From: Polaromonas sp.
GTDB lineage: Bacteria > Pseudomonadota > Gammaproteobacteria > Burkholderiales > Burkholderiaceae_C
Assembly: GCF_030680935.1 (NCBI RefSeq)
Contig: NZ_JAUXUP010000011.1
Span: 47,102-111,101 of the forward strand
Length of the DNA: 64,000 nt
Reading direction: 5' to 3'
In this document: positions 34,214 through 43,272 of the stretch, one piece after another
How positions within the stretch are numbered: the first letter of the stretch is position 1
How the letters are laid out: every line of letters begins with the position of its first letter
Notes under the pieces: model-generated
The model's database searches: none
What the model saw: the letters and a program-made list of their open reading frames with translations, nothing else
What the model was told of the DNA's origin: nothing
Made by a program: the position numbers and the translations under genes

Positions 34214-35185
34214 ATGACCAACCGCCGCGCGTTTATCGCCAGCACCACCGCCGTCGTCGCCGGAGCCGCCCTGCCTTTGCTGGCCCGGGCCCAAGCGTTT
34301 CCCTCGCGCCCGATCAAGTACATCTGCCCCTGGCCAGCCGGTGGCTCCACGGACGCGGTCATGCGTGCGCTGGCCGAAAGTGCAGGCAAGGCGCTGGGGC
34401 AGACCATCATCATCGAGAACAAACCCGGCGCCGGTGGCATGCTCGGTGCCATCGAGATGCTGAGCGCCAAACCCGACGGCTACACGTTGACGCAACTGCC
34501 GCACGGTGTTTTCCGCATTCCACACATGCAAAAGACAGCCTACGACCCGCTCACCGATTTCACCTGGATCGCCTGCCTGACCGGCTACACCTTTGGTCTG
34601 GTGGTGCCCGCCGATTCGCCGATCAAGACCCTCAAGGACCTGGTGGCCTTCGCCAAGGCCAACCCCGAAAAGTTCACCTACGGCTCCACCGGCACCGGCA
34701 CCAGCCCGCATCTGGCGGTCGAGGAATTTGCACAGCGTGCCGGCATCAAGCTCACGCATGTGCCTTTCAAGGGCAATGCCGACAACATGCAGGCCATCCT
34801 CGGCGGCCATGTGATGGGCGCCAGCGACGCGACTGGCTGGGGCCCGCACGTGGAGTCGGGCAAGCTGCGCTTGCTGGCCACCTATGGCAGCAAACGCACC
34901 AAGCGCTGGCCCAACGTGGCGACGCTGGAAGAGCTGGGCTACAAAACCGTGTCAGATTCACCGTTCGGTGTGTGTGGCCCCAAGGGCATGGACCCGGCCA
35001 TTGTGGCTACGCTGCACGAGGCTTTCAGAAAAACCCTGAACGACCCGGCGGTGCTGGCCACCTTTGACAAGTACGACCAGTCGGTGATCTACATGAACAC
35101 CTCGCAGTACACACGTTTTGCCCGCGACACTTTCATCGCCGAGAAAGAAACGATAGAACGGCTGGGCATGTCTAAAAAGGGGTAA
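34214..35185 (+). CDS. Bug/TctC-type tripartite tricarboxylate receptor
   Basis: The 323-residue product has a twin-arginine-like signal (NRRAFIAS, cut near LARAQA). The mature protein has the Bug features YICPWPAGGSTDAVMRAL, ENKPGAGGMLGAIEML, GTGTSPHLAVEEFAQRAG and HVPFKGNADNMQAILGG. It binds a carboxylate ligand in the periplasm for TctAB transport or sensing. No tctA or tctB is nearby, as usual for the many orphan Bug proteins of Burkholderiales. The start is the ATG at 34214, with TTGGAGA 7 nt upstream. Confidence 0.92.
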   Translation: MTNRRAFIASTTAVVAGAALPLLARAQAFPSRPIKYICPWPAGGSTDAVMRALAESAGKALGQTIIIENKPGAGGMLGAIEMLSAKPDGYTLTQLPHGVFRIPHMQKTAYDPLTDFTWIACLTGYTFGLVVPADSPIKTLKDLVAFAKANPEKFTYGSTGTGTSPHLAVEEFAQRAGIKLTHVPFKGNADNMQAILGGHVMGASDATGWGPHVESGKLRLLATYGSKRTKRWPNVATLEELGYKTVSDSPFGVCGPKGMDPAIVATLHEAFRKTLNDPAVLATFDKYDQSVIYMNTSQYTRFARDTFIAEKETIERLGMSKKG

Positions 35186-35259
35186 AGACCCTGCCGGTTT
35201 GATGTCAGGCCTATGGCGGGCTGCGCTATCCTTGAGGGATTCATTTCTTTGAGACTGCC

Positions 35260-35856
35260 ATGCCCTTTCCCAAAAACTTCCGCCTGCTTGCCGTCGTGTT
35301 TCTGAGCACCAGCCTGCTGCTGGTCGCCTGCAAGGACGGCCCTTCTGCCGAGGCGCCCGCCAAACCCGCCGCGACCCAGGTATCCACCGCCCTGATTGCC
35401 GCAGAGGCCAAAGGTTTTGCCGTGGGCTCCGCCATGAGCGCACGCACGGTGTACGTTTTCTTTGACCCGCAGTGCCCCCACTGCAACGCGCTCTGGCTGG
35501 CTGCCAAGCCACTGAAATCGCAGGCCAAATTTGTCTGGATACCGGTGGGCCTGATGAACCCGTCCAGCACGGCCCAGGGCGCGACCCTGCTGGCAGCCAA
35601 AGACCCGGTCGCCGCCATGGACGAACATGAAGCATCCATGCAGGCCAGAACCGGTGGCATCAGCGCCGGCAGTGACATCGACTCGCACAAGGATTCGGTG
35701 GCCAAAAACACGGCGCTGCTGACACGCCTGGGCTTTTCATCCATCCCCACGATTGTGGGTACCCATGCGCAAAGCGGCGCGCTGGTGACGCAAGAGGGTG
35801 CCATGCCCACCGCAGCGCTGGCAGCGCTGCTGGGCCTGCAGGCGCCAACCCCCTGA
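35260..35856 (+). CDS. Periplasmic DsbG/DsbC-like thioredoxin-fold lipoprotein
   Basis: The 198-residue product has a lipobox (LLVACKD, lipid Cys24). The thioredoxin-fold active site is CPHC in FFDPQCPHCNALW, and the cis-Pro loop is SSIPTIVG. It lacks the N-terminal dimerisation domain of classical DsbC/DsbG, so it is a short monomeric form. It is likely a disulfide isomerase or reductant in the envelope; it might supply electrons for exported methionine sulfoxide reductases, but that is speculation. Confidence 0.85.
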   Translation: MPFPKNFRLLAVVFLSTSLLLVACKDGPSAEAPAKPAATQVSTALIAAEAKGFAVGSAMSARTVYVFFDPQCPHCNALWLAAKPLKSQAKFVWIPVGLMNPSSTAQGATLLAAKDPVAAMDEHEASMQARTGGISAGSDIDSHKDSVAKNTALLTRLGFSSIPTIVGTHAQSGALVTQEGAMPTAALAALLGLQAPTP

Positions 35857-35864
35857 AATTCAAG

Positions 35865-35920
35865 CCAAAAGAGACTCCAGCCCTTTTCAGACGTGCGCAG
35901 GCAGCTACTTTTTTGATAGC
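35865..35920 (-). repeat. Dispersed ATAGCTGCTTGCGC repeat, copy 7
   Basis: Minus-strand reading: GCTAT, 7-nt loop, GTAGCTGCCTGCGCA, spacer, AAAAGGGCTGGAGTCTC. It lies between the convergent DsbG-like and serA genes. Confidence 0.85.
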
Positions 35921-35947
35921 GCCTTGAAGACGCACTGGCAGCCTGAC

Positions 35948-37177
35948 TTAAAACAGCACGCGGCTGCGGATGGTGCCCGGCACCTCGGCAAGTTTCGCCA
36001 GCGCCAGGTCGGAGTGCGCGGCGTCGATGTCGATCACCACATAACCGATGGCTTCGTTGGTTTGCAAAAACTGCGAGGCGATGTTGATCTGGCTGGCCGC
36101 AAATACACGGTTGATTTCTGCCAGCACACCCGGCACGTTGCGGTGAATGTGCAGCAGCCGGTGTTTGCCGGGATGCGCCGGCAAAGCCACCTCGGGAAAG
36201 TTGACCGACGAGGTGGAGGTGCCGTTGTCGCTGTACTTGACCAGTTTTTCTGCCACCTCGATACCGATATTGGCCTGCGCCTCCACGGTGGAGCCGCCCA
36301 CGTGCGGTGTCAGGATCACGTTGTCGAGTCCGCGCAATGGCGACTCGAACACGTCCTTGTTGCTGCGCGGTTCGACCGGAAACACATCAATAGCCGCACC
36401 CAGCAAATGCCCTGCACGCAGTGCTTCGGCCAGCGGTTCAATCTCGACCACGGAGCCACGCGAGGCGTTGATCAGCACGCTGCCGGGTTTCATCGCGGCG
36501 ATCTCGGCTGCGCCCATCATCCACTGCGTGGCCGCCGTTTCAGGCACGTGCAGGCTGACGACGTCGGACTGCGCCAGCAGATCGTGCAGCTTGCCAGCCT
36601 GACGCGCGTTGCCCAGCGGCAGCTTGGTGACCACGTCAAAAAACACCACCTGCATACCCAGCGCCTCGGCCAGCACCGACAGCTGCGTGCCAATGGAGCC
36701 GTATCCAATGATGCCCAGCGTTTTGCCACGAATCTCGAAAGCGTTGTCGGCCGACTTCAGCCAGCCGCCACGGTGCGCCACGGCGCTTTTCTCGGGCACG
36801 CCGCGCAGCAGCAAAATTGCTTCAGCCAGAACCAGCTCGGCGACCGAGCGGGTGTTGGAAAATGGCGCGTTGAACACCGCGATACCGCGTTCACGCGCCG
36901 CATTCAGGTCCACCTGGTTGGTGCCTATGCAAAAGCAACCCACCGCCGCCAGCTTGTGCGCATGGGCAAAAACATCGCCCGTCAGCTGGGTGCGTGAGCG
37001 GATGCCGACAAAATGCGCGTCGGCGATTTTGGCGTGGAGTTCTTCGCCCTCCAGCGCGCCGGTCAGGCTTTCGATCTGCGTGTAGCCAGCAGCGCGCAAC
37101 ACCTCCAGCGCAGACGGGTGAATACCTTCCAGCAGGAGAAACTTGATCTTGTTTTTGTCGGTAGAGGTTTTGAGCAT
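35948..37177 (-). CDS. serA: D-3-phosphoglycerate dehydrogenase
   Basis: The 409-residue enzyme catalyses the first step of serine synthesis. The Rossmann domain has GKTLGIIGYGSIGTQLS; the substrate Arg/Glu/His set is seen in INASRGSVV, DVFPVEP and LTPHVGGSTVEAQ. A C-terminal ACT domain (about 335-409: HIHRNVPGVLAEINRVFA) is present, so it is the E. coli-like serine-regulated form. The start is MLKTSTDK at 37177; the 51-residue upstream reading is non-coding in character. Confidence 0.95.
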   Translation of the reverse strand: MLKTSTDKNKIKFLLLEGIHPSALEVLRAAGYTQIESLTGALEGEELHAKIADAHFVGIRSRTQLTGDVFAHAHKLAAVGCFCIGTNQVDLNAARERGIAVFNAPFSNTRSVAELVLAEAILLLRGVPEKSAVAHRGGWLKSADNAFEIRGKTLGIIGYGSIGTQLSVLAEALGMQVVFFDVVTKLPLGNARQAGKLHDLLAQSDVVSLHVPETAATQWMMGAAEIAAMKPGSVLINASRGSVVEIEPLAEALRAGHLLGAAIDVFPVEPRSNKDVFESPLRGLDNVILTPHVGGSTVEAQANIGIEVAEKLVKYSDNGTSTSSVNFPEVALPAHPGKHRLLHIHRNVPGVLAEINRVFAASQINIASQFLQTNEAIGYVVIDIDAAHSDLALAKLAEVPGTIRSRVLF

Positions 37178-37348
37178 GGGTGATGACAACGGTCTGTCCA
37201 ATGGGGTGTTGCAGTGCACCATTATGAAGCGAAGCCTGCACGCCCATTCCACGTTTGGGCCTTTGCCCCCATCTGAAAGAGGTTGTCGCGGGCAGCGCCG
37301 TGCCGGCGCCGTGATACAAACTCCCCTCACCTTGAGAAGGAATACCTC

Positions 37349-37939
37349 TTGAAATTCAAAATGGCTGAAAAGTCACTCTTTGCCGTGTTGCTGCGCTCAC
37401 CGTGGTGGATCAGCTTCGCCCTGGCAGGCGGATTTGCCCTGGCATCCAAGGCCTTGCTGCCGCCCGACTATGTGGTGTTTGGTGCCATTGGGGGCTTTCC
37501 CTTTGCAGTCATTGGGGTGATTGCCGCCTGGAGGCAGTTCAGCGCGCCCAGCACCGCCCATGTGGAGGCCACCCTGGCACAGATTGCCGCCATGCCCTGG
37601 CGTGATTTTTCAGCCGCCGTGGAGCAGGCTTTTGTGCGCGACGGTTACGAGGTGCAGCGGCTGAATACCGGCGGCGCCGATTTTTTGCTGCGCAAGGCCG
37701 GGCAGACAACGCTGCTGGCCTGCAAACGCTGGAAAGCCGCCCGACTGGGCATAGAGGCCTTAGAGGAGTTGCAGGCAGCGCGTCTGGCGCAGCAAGCCGA
37801 CAGCGCACTGTGTATCACCATGGGCGAGCTCAGCGACAAGGCACGCCAGTTTGCGGCGCAGCAGCAGATACGGCTGATCGGAGCCACCGAGCTGGCGCAG
37901 CTTTTGCGCCCGGTACTGGCACAGCGCGCCAAGACCTGA
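37349..37939 (+). CDS. Membrane-anchored Mrr-like restriction endonuclease-fold protein
   Basis: The product has about 196 residues. Two hydrophobic helices (about 17-35 and 45-65) are followed by a soluble domain. The domain matches the Mrr/restriction-endonuclease-like fold: VEQAFVRDGYEVQRL, then GGADFLLRKAGQTTLLACKRW, where the Asp and the later CKRW are equivalent to the D...xK active-site region (the usual QxK is CxR/K here). It could be a nuclease or an inactive binding module. The TTG at 37349 has an AAGGA site at 8 nt; the ATG at 37361 is 20 nt from it, so I prefer the TTG. Confidence 0.7.
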   Translation: MKFKMAEKSLFAVLLRSPWWISFALAGGFALASKALLPPDYVVFGAIGGFPFAVIGVIAAWRQFSAPSTAHVEATLAQIAAMPWRDFSAAVEQAFVRDGYEVQRLNTGGADFLLRKAGQTTLLACKRWKAARLGIEALEELQAARLAQQADSALCITMGELSDKARQFAAQQQIRLIGATELAQLLRPVLAQRAKT

Positions 37940-37951
37940 TGCTCGGGATTT

Positions 37952-38006
37952 GCTATTGTTTTGATAGCTGCTTGCGCTGGCGCTGACTGGGCCAAGTGCC
38001 CTTTTT
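37952..38006 (+). repeat. Dispersed ATAGCTGCTTGCGC repeat, copy 8
   Basis: The head is GCTAT, 7 nt, ATAGCTGCTTGCGC. The tail (GGGCCAAGTGCCCTTTTT) reads as the AAAGGGC module in reverse, as in copy 4, and forms a hairpin with a T-run. It lies between convergent genes. Confidence 0.85.
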
Positions 38007-38032
38007 GCTTCAGTTTTGAGCGCAGACGGGTT

Positions 38033-39280
38033 TCAGCGAAGGTTTTGTCGCAACAGAACCGGGTAGGCCCGGGCCATCCAGAGGTACATCAGCGCGCCAG
38101 CCAGCAGCGCGCCAGCGGCAATCTCCAGCGACAGCGTAAATCCTTCCACCAGCGTGCGGCTGCGTTGCAGCAACCAGGCCACCAGCGGCGGCCCCGCGAT
38201 CTGGCCGATGCCGTACAGCGCGGTCAGCAGCCCCATGTAGCTGGCGGCTGCAGCAGGCCGCAGGCGCCGCACCTCCTGCATGGCAAAAAACGTGATGGCG
38301 GTAAAAGGCAGGCCCAGCAGCATGCTGCCGAGGGCAAAACCAGCCAGAGTCGGACTCAGCAGGCTGGCGCCTATGCCCAGCGCCTGAATGACATAAGCCC
38401 CCGCCAGCAAGTAACGCCTGTCACCGGCGACCGGGATACGCGTGGCCAGCAGCGCCCCACAGACCACGCCCACGCCAAAAAGCGGCCAGAAGAAATCGAT
38501 CCAGCCCGAGCCCGGCATGGCCTGCCGCGCAATCACCGGCAAAAATGTGGCGGTGATGATGTAGCCAAAGCCCGCCAGCCCATAGGCCGAGGCCAACAAA
38601 AGCATTTGGGGACGCCCGGCTGGCGCCTCTTCGCGGACGGCCGGATTGGCCGAGGGGCCGCCTGCCACTGCACCCGCGCGGCTATCACGTTCACTGAACG
38701 TAGACCACACGATGCTTGTCAACAGCGCCGCCAGCACCCCGAAAATAAGCCAGCCGGCGGCAGCGGTCCATTGCAGCGCCACCATGCCGCTGGCCAGCAG
38801 CCCGCTGATGGCGATGCCCGCGCCCGGCCCGGCGTACATCACACCGCCCAGCGCCGGTGCGCCCAGCCGCGAAAGTTGGGCCAGACACCAGCCTGAGGTG
38901 TATACAAATACCAGCGCACTGGCCACACCTGCGGCAAAACGCAGCAGCGGCCAGGCCACAGGCAGTTGCAAGGCCATGCCCAGGGTCAACAAGGCGGTGG
39001 CAACCAGCCCGCCCCGCAGCCAGACCGTGGCCACCAGCGGCGGCAGAAAACCCAGGCGTTTCCAGATCCAGGGCTGAAAAGTGCACAGCAACGCACCGAC
39101 CAGGTAACCGAAATAATTGGCGCTGGCCAGCCAGCTGGCGCTTGGGAGATCAACCACGCCGTCGCTGAGCATCATCGGCAGCAGCGGCGTGAAGGCAAAG
39201 CGGCCAATACCCATGGCGGTGGCCAGCGCCAACAGGCCGGCCATGGCGATGGCCCAGTGCCCCACTGCGGCGCGGCTCAA
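38033..39280 (-). CDS. MFS transporter of the YbfB/YjiJ family
   Basis: The 415-residue product has 12 helices. The first helix contains GIGRFAFTPLLPMM, the family hallmark. The rest lacks classical motif A, as expected of YbfB-type proteins. The substrate is unknown. Its ATG overlaps the stop of the upstream lipoprotein gene (ATGA), so it is the last gene of the MCE-linked operon. That linkage to a lipid-transport-like system is unusual. Confidence 0.88.
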   Translation of the reverse strand: MSRAAVGHWAIAMAGLLALATAMGIGRFAFTPLLPMMLSDGVVDLPSASWLASANYFGYLVGALLCTFQPWIWKRLGFLPPLVATVWLRGGLVATALLTLGMALQLPVAWPLLRFAAGVASALVFVYTSGWCLAQLSRLGAPALGGVMYAGPGAGIAISGLLASGMVALQWTAAAGWLIFGVLAALLTSIVWSTFSERDSRAGAVAGGPSANPAVREEAPAGRPQMLLLASAYGLAGFGYIITATFLPVIARQAMPGSGWIDFFWPLFGVGVVCGALLATRIPVAGDRRYLLAGAYVIQALGIGASLLSPTLAGFALGSMLLGLPFTAITFFAMQEVRRLRPAAAASYMGLLTALYGIGQIAGPPLVAWLLQRSRTLVEGFTLSLEIAAGALLAGALMYLWMARAYPVLLRQNLR

Positions 39281-39978
39281 GGTTTGCTGCCCGGCGCCGC
39301 AGCGGATGCCGGAGCGGTTGCCGGGGATTGGGTCAGTGTGATGCGGCGGCGCAATTGCGCGGCAGCGGCGCCGTCACCACCCTTTTCTGCCAGCTGCAGT
39401 TGTACCCCCAGCCAAGCCAGCAGGGGGCGGCGCCAGCCCTGGCTGGACGCAGTGTCCACCGCCTGTTGCAACACGGCCGGGCTGGCCCGGCCAGCGCGGA
39501 ACATGACCGCAGCAGCCACCAGCTGAGACAAGGGGTCGCTGATGCCCTTGAGCGCCGCCACGTCGCCGCCGGTAGCCGCCGCGCGTTGCTGCGCAGGCAG
39601 CAAGGCGACGTCCTGCGCCTGTAGCTGCCCGGCCAGGTAGTCGGCATAGGCACGCTCGGCGGCGGGCGCATCGGGCCGCAAGGCTTCGAAGCCCGCACAA
39701 GGCTCCAGCACCAGGCTGGCGACACGGCTGGCGCAACGCAGCAGCTCGGCGCGCGCCACCAGGTCGACCCGGCCGGTGCTGGACAGTTCGGTGCGCGCAC
39801 GACCAAACTCCAGGGCCTCGACCCGTGAATTGCCCTCCAGGTAAGCGGCGACTGAACGTTCCATCGCGGTTTTGGCTTCGAGTTGCCAGTCTGGCACCTT
39901 GGGGCTGCTGCTGCAGGCGGAAAGCGCCAGTGCGACCAGCAGGGCTGGATACGGAATAGGGGTGAAGGGTGATCTCAT
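39277..39978 (-). CDS. Predicted lipoprotein of the MCE operon
   Basis: The 233-residue product starts MRSPFTPIPY. The signal ends in a lipobox LALSACSSS. The mature part is alpha-helical, Ala/Leu/Arg-rich, with repeated pairs suggesting a TPR-like or coiled array, and an Ala/Pro tail. It is in the place of the auxiliary lipoprotein (PqiC/LptE-like) of other MCE systems but does not resemble it in sequence. It overlaps mlaD by four bases (ATGA) and the MFS gene by four bases. Confidence 0.75.
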   Translation of the reverse strand: MRSPFTPIPYPALLVALALSACSSSPKVPDWQLEAKTAMERSVAAYLEGNSRVEALEFGRARTELSSTGRVDLVARAELLRCASRVASLVLEPCAGFEALRPDAPAAERAYADYLAGQLQAQDVALLPAQQRAAATGGDVAALKGISDPLSQLVAAAVMFRAGRASPAVLQQAVDTASSQGWRRPLLAWLGVQLQLAEKGGDGAAAAQLRRRITLTQSPATAPASAAAPGSKP

Positions 39979-40991
39979 GGCAGCTTGATCTCGGTGTCGC
40001 GGGCAAAGGGCCACTTGCGGTTGATCTCGTTGACCAGGCCATCCACCTTGCGCAGGCTGGACTCCACCTCGGCGCGCAGGGCACCCAGATCATCGGTAGC
40101 GGCCCTGGCGTTGGCTCCCACGGCCTGGGCCTCGACCAGCACGGCGTCAACTTTCTTCAGGCTGTTTCGCGCCTCGCCGAGCAAGGTGTTGAGCTGCACG
40201 ACTGTTGCGCGGGTTTCGGGCATCACGCCCTTGGGCCCGAACACCTGGGTGTCGGTCTTGGCTGCGAGGCCGTCGAGTTTGATCAACAGGGCATTGGTGC
40301 GGTCCAATGTGGCAATGAGTTTTTTGGCTTCAGCATCGTTGCCCAGAAGCACACTGAGCGCGCCGCCAGGGCCGTTGAGCCTGGTGGTCAGTTTCTGGAA
40401 ATTCGCCAGGCTGGCGCCAATCGCGCCCTCGCTGGCGGTCAGGTTGTTGAGGTTTTCGATCAGGTCTTTCGCCGCGGCAACCAGTTTGGGCACCTCGGCG
40501 CCAGCATCACCACGCAACACCTCTCGCACCGCGCCATCGGGCAACGGCGGATCCTTGAGCAGCCCGGTGTAGGCGCGGATGTTGGTGCTGCCCACCAGAC
40601 CGCGCACCAGGGTAAAAACGCTGGAGGTGCGCAGCCAGTGTGCATCTTTGGTCGGCACATCCACAATGATGCGGGCCTTGCCGTCCTCGCCCAGTTCGAT
40701 GCGTCGTACGCGGCCAATCGGAAAGCCGGAAAAAGTCAGGTCCATGCCCACCACCACACCTTCGGAGTCGTCGGACAGCAGCACCAGTTTCTGGGTGCTC
40801 TCAAATGCGCCGCGGGCATACAGCACATACAGTGCCGAACCCACCACCAGACAAGCCATGAAGGCCAGCAGCAGCACCGCCTTGAACTCCAGATTGGCGA
40901 CTTCGGGCATGCGCAGCGATGCACCTGAGCCGGTCGGCGGGAGGGACTTCGGGGATTCGCTTGGGTCCGGGAGGTTTTCAGGCTTCGTCAT
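39975..40991 (-). CDS. MlaD/MCE-domain periplasmic protein
   Basis: The 338-residue product has a cytosolic Pro-rich head (1-32), one helix (about 36-58) and an MCE domain (about 68-150) with GVVVGMDLTFSGFPIGRVRRI. A long helical C-terminal region (about 165-325) follows, with LIENLNNL and heptad-like stretches. MCE rings hold lipids or other hydrophobic cargo between membranes. It works with the MlaE-type permease encoded 5 nt upstream. The C-terminal needle-like helix is longer than in MlaD of E. coli and closer to the PqiB/LetB or Mycobacterium type. Confidence 0.88.
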   Translation of the reverse strand: MTKPENLPDPSESPKSLPPTGSGASLRMPEVANLEFKAVLLLAFMACLVVGSALYVLYARGAFESTQKLVLLSDDSEGVVVGMDLTFSGFPIGRVRRIELGEDGKARIIVDVPTKDAHWLRTSSVFTLVRGLVGSTNIRAYTGLLKDPPLPDGAVREVLRGDAGAEVPKLVAAAKDLIENLNNLTASEGAIGASLANFQKLTTRLNGPGGALSVLLGNDAEAKKLIATLDRTNALLIKLDGLAAKTDTQVFGPKGVMPETRATVVQLNTLLGEARNSLKKVDAVLVEAQAVGANARAATDDLGALRAEVESSLRKVDGLVNEINRKWPFARDTEIKLP

Positions 40992-40996
40992 TTTGC

Positions 40997-41800
40997 TCAG
41001 TAGTAGTTACCCATCAGCGATACCACCTCAATCACCAGGATGACCGCAAACATGCGTACCAGCATGCGCAGCTCGGCGCTGGCGCGAAAGCGCGCTTCTA
41101 TCGGGTCATACAGCGCGGATGCCATGGGGATCAGCGACACTGCCAGGCTGAAAAACAGGGTTTTCAGAACAAATATCAGCGTCACATCGGGGTTGAAAAC
41201 CTGACCAAACAACCGGGTGTAGACCGGCACGCCTGACAGCGTGAATCCATAACTGGCGAGGTAAGCCATGACCAGCGCCACTACGCAGCTCAGTGCGGCC
41301 AGCGTGACGGTCGAAAAAATGCCGGCCGTGACACGCGGCAATACCTCGCGCCGCACCGGGTCCTGGCCGCGCTGCTGCATCGACTCCAGCACCCCCTGCT
41401 GGCGCAGCAGCGACAGCTCGACCCCGCTGGCAATGGCGCAGCGCAGCGCGACAAACATGGCTGCGGTCAGTGGAATCAGCTCCAGCACCAGGACCCGAAT
41501 CACCACCTGCAAGGCGTACTGTGAAAGCCCGTAGCTGAGCGCGGTGACAATCACGATGCGTGTGATCACCACCGTGACCAGCGCACACATGAGGGTGAAG
41601 CCCAGCAGATTGGGCGCAGTGTTGTGGTAGGTGTGCTGCGCCAGCACGCGGCGGTTGTCGCGGCCATAACTGGACGGCGACATGGCCAGCACCAGGATCA
41701 TGGCGCCGAGATACACCAGGCGCCACCAGCCGATCAGCCAGTTCTGTGCCTTGTGGTTCATTTCTGCCAGCGCGGCACGCTGGCCCGACAAAAGAGTCAT
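40997..41800 (-). CDS. MlaE-type ABC permease
   Basis: The 267-residue integral membrane protein has five to six helices. The core resembles MlaE: the coupling region LELIPLTAAMFVALRCAIASG and a downstream EARFRASAE. It would form the inner-membrane channel of an MCE transport system. An MlaF-type ATPase gene is expected next to it, but none is present on either side. The unknown gene at 41830-42258 is upstream. Confidence 0.82.
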   Translation of the reverse strand: MTLLSGQRAALAEMNHKAQNWLIGWWRLVYLGAMILVLAMSPSSYGRDNRRVLAQHTYHNTAPNLLGFTLMCALVTVVITRIVIVTALSYGLSQYALQVVIRVLVLELIPLTAAMFVALRCAIASGVELSLLRQQGVLESMQQRGQDPVRREVLPRVTAGIFSTVTLAALSCVVALVMAYLASYGFTLSGVPVYTRLFGQVFNPDVTLIFVLKTLFFSLAVSLIPMASALYDPIEARFRASAELRMLVRMFAVILVIEVVSLMGNYY

Positions 41801-41829
41801 GGCCTCATGATAACTGTGAGCCGCGCGCC

Positions 41830-42258
41830 TCAGGCCAGCGGTCCGGCGTCCAGCGGCAGGGATCCGTTGGGGATGCCCTGCGATATCTGAAGCACCCGTG
41901 CGCCGTGCGCGATGCCTGCCTGGTCACCCTGCCACAACGCGCTGAGGTAGGCACGGTAGACCGGATGCCAGGCGCCGGTACCCTCCAGTGCGTCCGCGTT
42001 GCCTCCCACCGCGCACAGGCGCTCCAGATCGCCTGCCACCTCGGTGGCCAAGGTGCAGGCGGTGTTGATGACCTTGTCCGCATCGTCGTCATGCGGGCTC
42101 AGCGCTGACACGCCAAACAGCTCGAACACCCGGGCCAGCACGGCGCCGGCCTCGGCGTCAAAGACTTCCTGGCCGGAGACCGGGTCCGTCGTGCGCTCGG
42201 GAGGAAACGCGGCCTGCGCGGCAGCAGCCAGTAACTCGTCCCGGAACAATAGACTCAT
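41830..42258 (-). CDS. Hypothetical protein
   Basis: The 142-residue soluble protein starts MSLLFRDELL. It is rich in Ala and acidic residues, with YRAYLSALWQGDQAGIAHG near the C-terminus. I recognise no domain. It lies 29 nt upstream of the MlaE-type gene and 70 nt downstream of the receiver gene on the same strand, so it may be part of the same transcript. It is not an ATPase (no Walker motif). Confidence 0.65.
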   Translation of the reverse strand: MSLLFRDELLAAAAQAAFPPERTTDPVSGQEVFDAEAGAVLARVFELFGVSALSPHDDDADKVINTACTLATEVAGDLERLCAVGGNADALEGTGAWHPVYRAYLSALWQGDQAGIAHGARVLQISQGIPNGSLPLDAGPLA

Positions 42259-42328
42259 GCGGATTCTCCATGATGGAGGCCCGCACCCTGCAGGCCCTGC
42301 AGCAGTATCGCGCAGAAGCGGCGGGCGC

Positions 42329-42739
42329 TCAGGCTGCAAGCGACGAACAGTAGGCCAGAAAGTCTGCCATTTCGGTCGCCTTGTCGAACACTGCATCGGC
42401 CCGCAGCGCCATGCACTGGCGCCGCCGGTCTTCAGTCAATTCACCGCTGAGAACCACCACGCGCTGGCCCGGTCGCCGGGTGGTACACCAGTTCAGCGCG
42501 CCAACCCCGCTGCCTTGCCTGAGGTGAAGGTCAACGACGGCCAGATCCCAGGCGCCATCGTTGGACGACAGCCAGCTGGTGGCGGAAACCTCGTTGTCGG
42601 CGTAAAAAAGCACATCCACCCCCGGTATCTCGCGCAGGGCGTCCAGAATCAGCTGGCGCAGGGCCACATTGTCTTCAATGACACACACCCTGAGCGACGG
42701 GCGGGCAGTTCCGACGCGTTGGCGTAGCGCTGTGTTCAT
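42329..42739 (-). CDS. Single-domain response regulator
   Basis: This 136-residue protein is a stand-alone receiver domain. VCVIEDNVALRQL holds the acidic pocket and the phospho-acceptor Asp lies in LAVVDLHLRQGSG. The Thr/Ser switch is VVVLSGELT. The usual Lys is present in DAVFDKATE. No output domain exists, so it acts by protein contact. Its ATG overlaps the stop of the DUF421 gene (ATGA). No kinase is adjacent. Confidence 0.9.
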   Translation of the reverse strand: MNTALRQRVGTARPSLRVCVIEDNVALRQLILDALREIPGVDVLFYADNEVSATSWLSSNDGAWDLAVVDLHLRQGSGVGALNWCTTRRPGQRVVVLSGELTEDRRRQCMALRADAVFDKATEMADFLAYCSSLAA

Positions 42740-43272
42740 GCCGACCCAGGACCAGGCGCGGAGCGGCGGGTACTGGAGGGAGTGGCTTTTTTGACCACGC
42801 TGATCTCGCCGCTGCTCTCCATGAAAGCCGAGGCCACTTCGCTCAGATCACTCACACCCTGCTCACGCAGTCTGGCCTGCAATTCTTCCACGGTGATCAA
42901 CTCCTGACGCATGTTTTTTCGCAGCATGCGGCCTTGAGTGACCAACAACAGTGGTGCCGGCTCCACGAATTTGCGCACTCGCGGGAAGTGGTAGCTGGCC
43001 CAGTCAAGGCCGAAGTTCCAGCCAGCTATGGTTGCAACAAGCAGGCAGCCTTCGGCGATAGATTCGTATGCGCCGGACATGGCGTTCTGTGAGGCGTCGG
43101 CAATCAGCACCAGCAGCAGCACGTCAGCGATGCCTATCGATCCGACGTCGCGGCGCAACCCAAAGCGGAACAACAGAAACAAGAACCAGTACATCACCGT
43201 CCCGCGAAGAACAATCTCCATCGGACTGACGTGAAACGAAAACAACGCGTCCAAATCCGGCAGGGTCATCAA
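42736..43272 (-). CDS. DUF421/YetF family membrane protein
   Basis: The 178-residue product has three helices in the N-terminal 90 residues, with the family motif FRFGLRRDVGSIGIADVLLL and ADASQNAMSG. A cytosolic C-terminal domain carries the LLVTQGRMLRKNMRQELIT segment. Function is unknown. It is first in a minus-strand run that continues through a receiver protein to the MCE genes. Confidence 0.88.
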   Translation of the reverse strand: MMTLPDLDALFSFHVSPMEIVLRGTVMYWFLFLLFRFGLRRDVGSIGIADVLLLVLIADASQNAMSGAYESIAEGCLLVATIAGWNFGLDWASYHFPRVRKFVEPAPLLLVTQGRMLRKNMRQELITVEELQARLREQGVSDLSEVASAFMESSGEISVVKKATPSSTRRSAPGPGSA

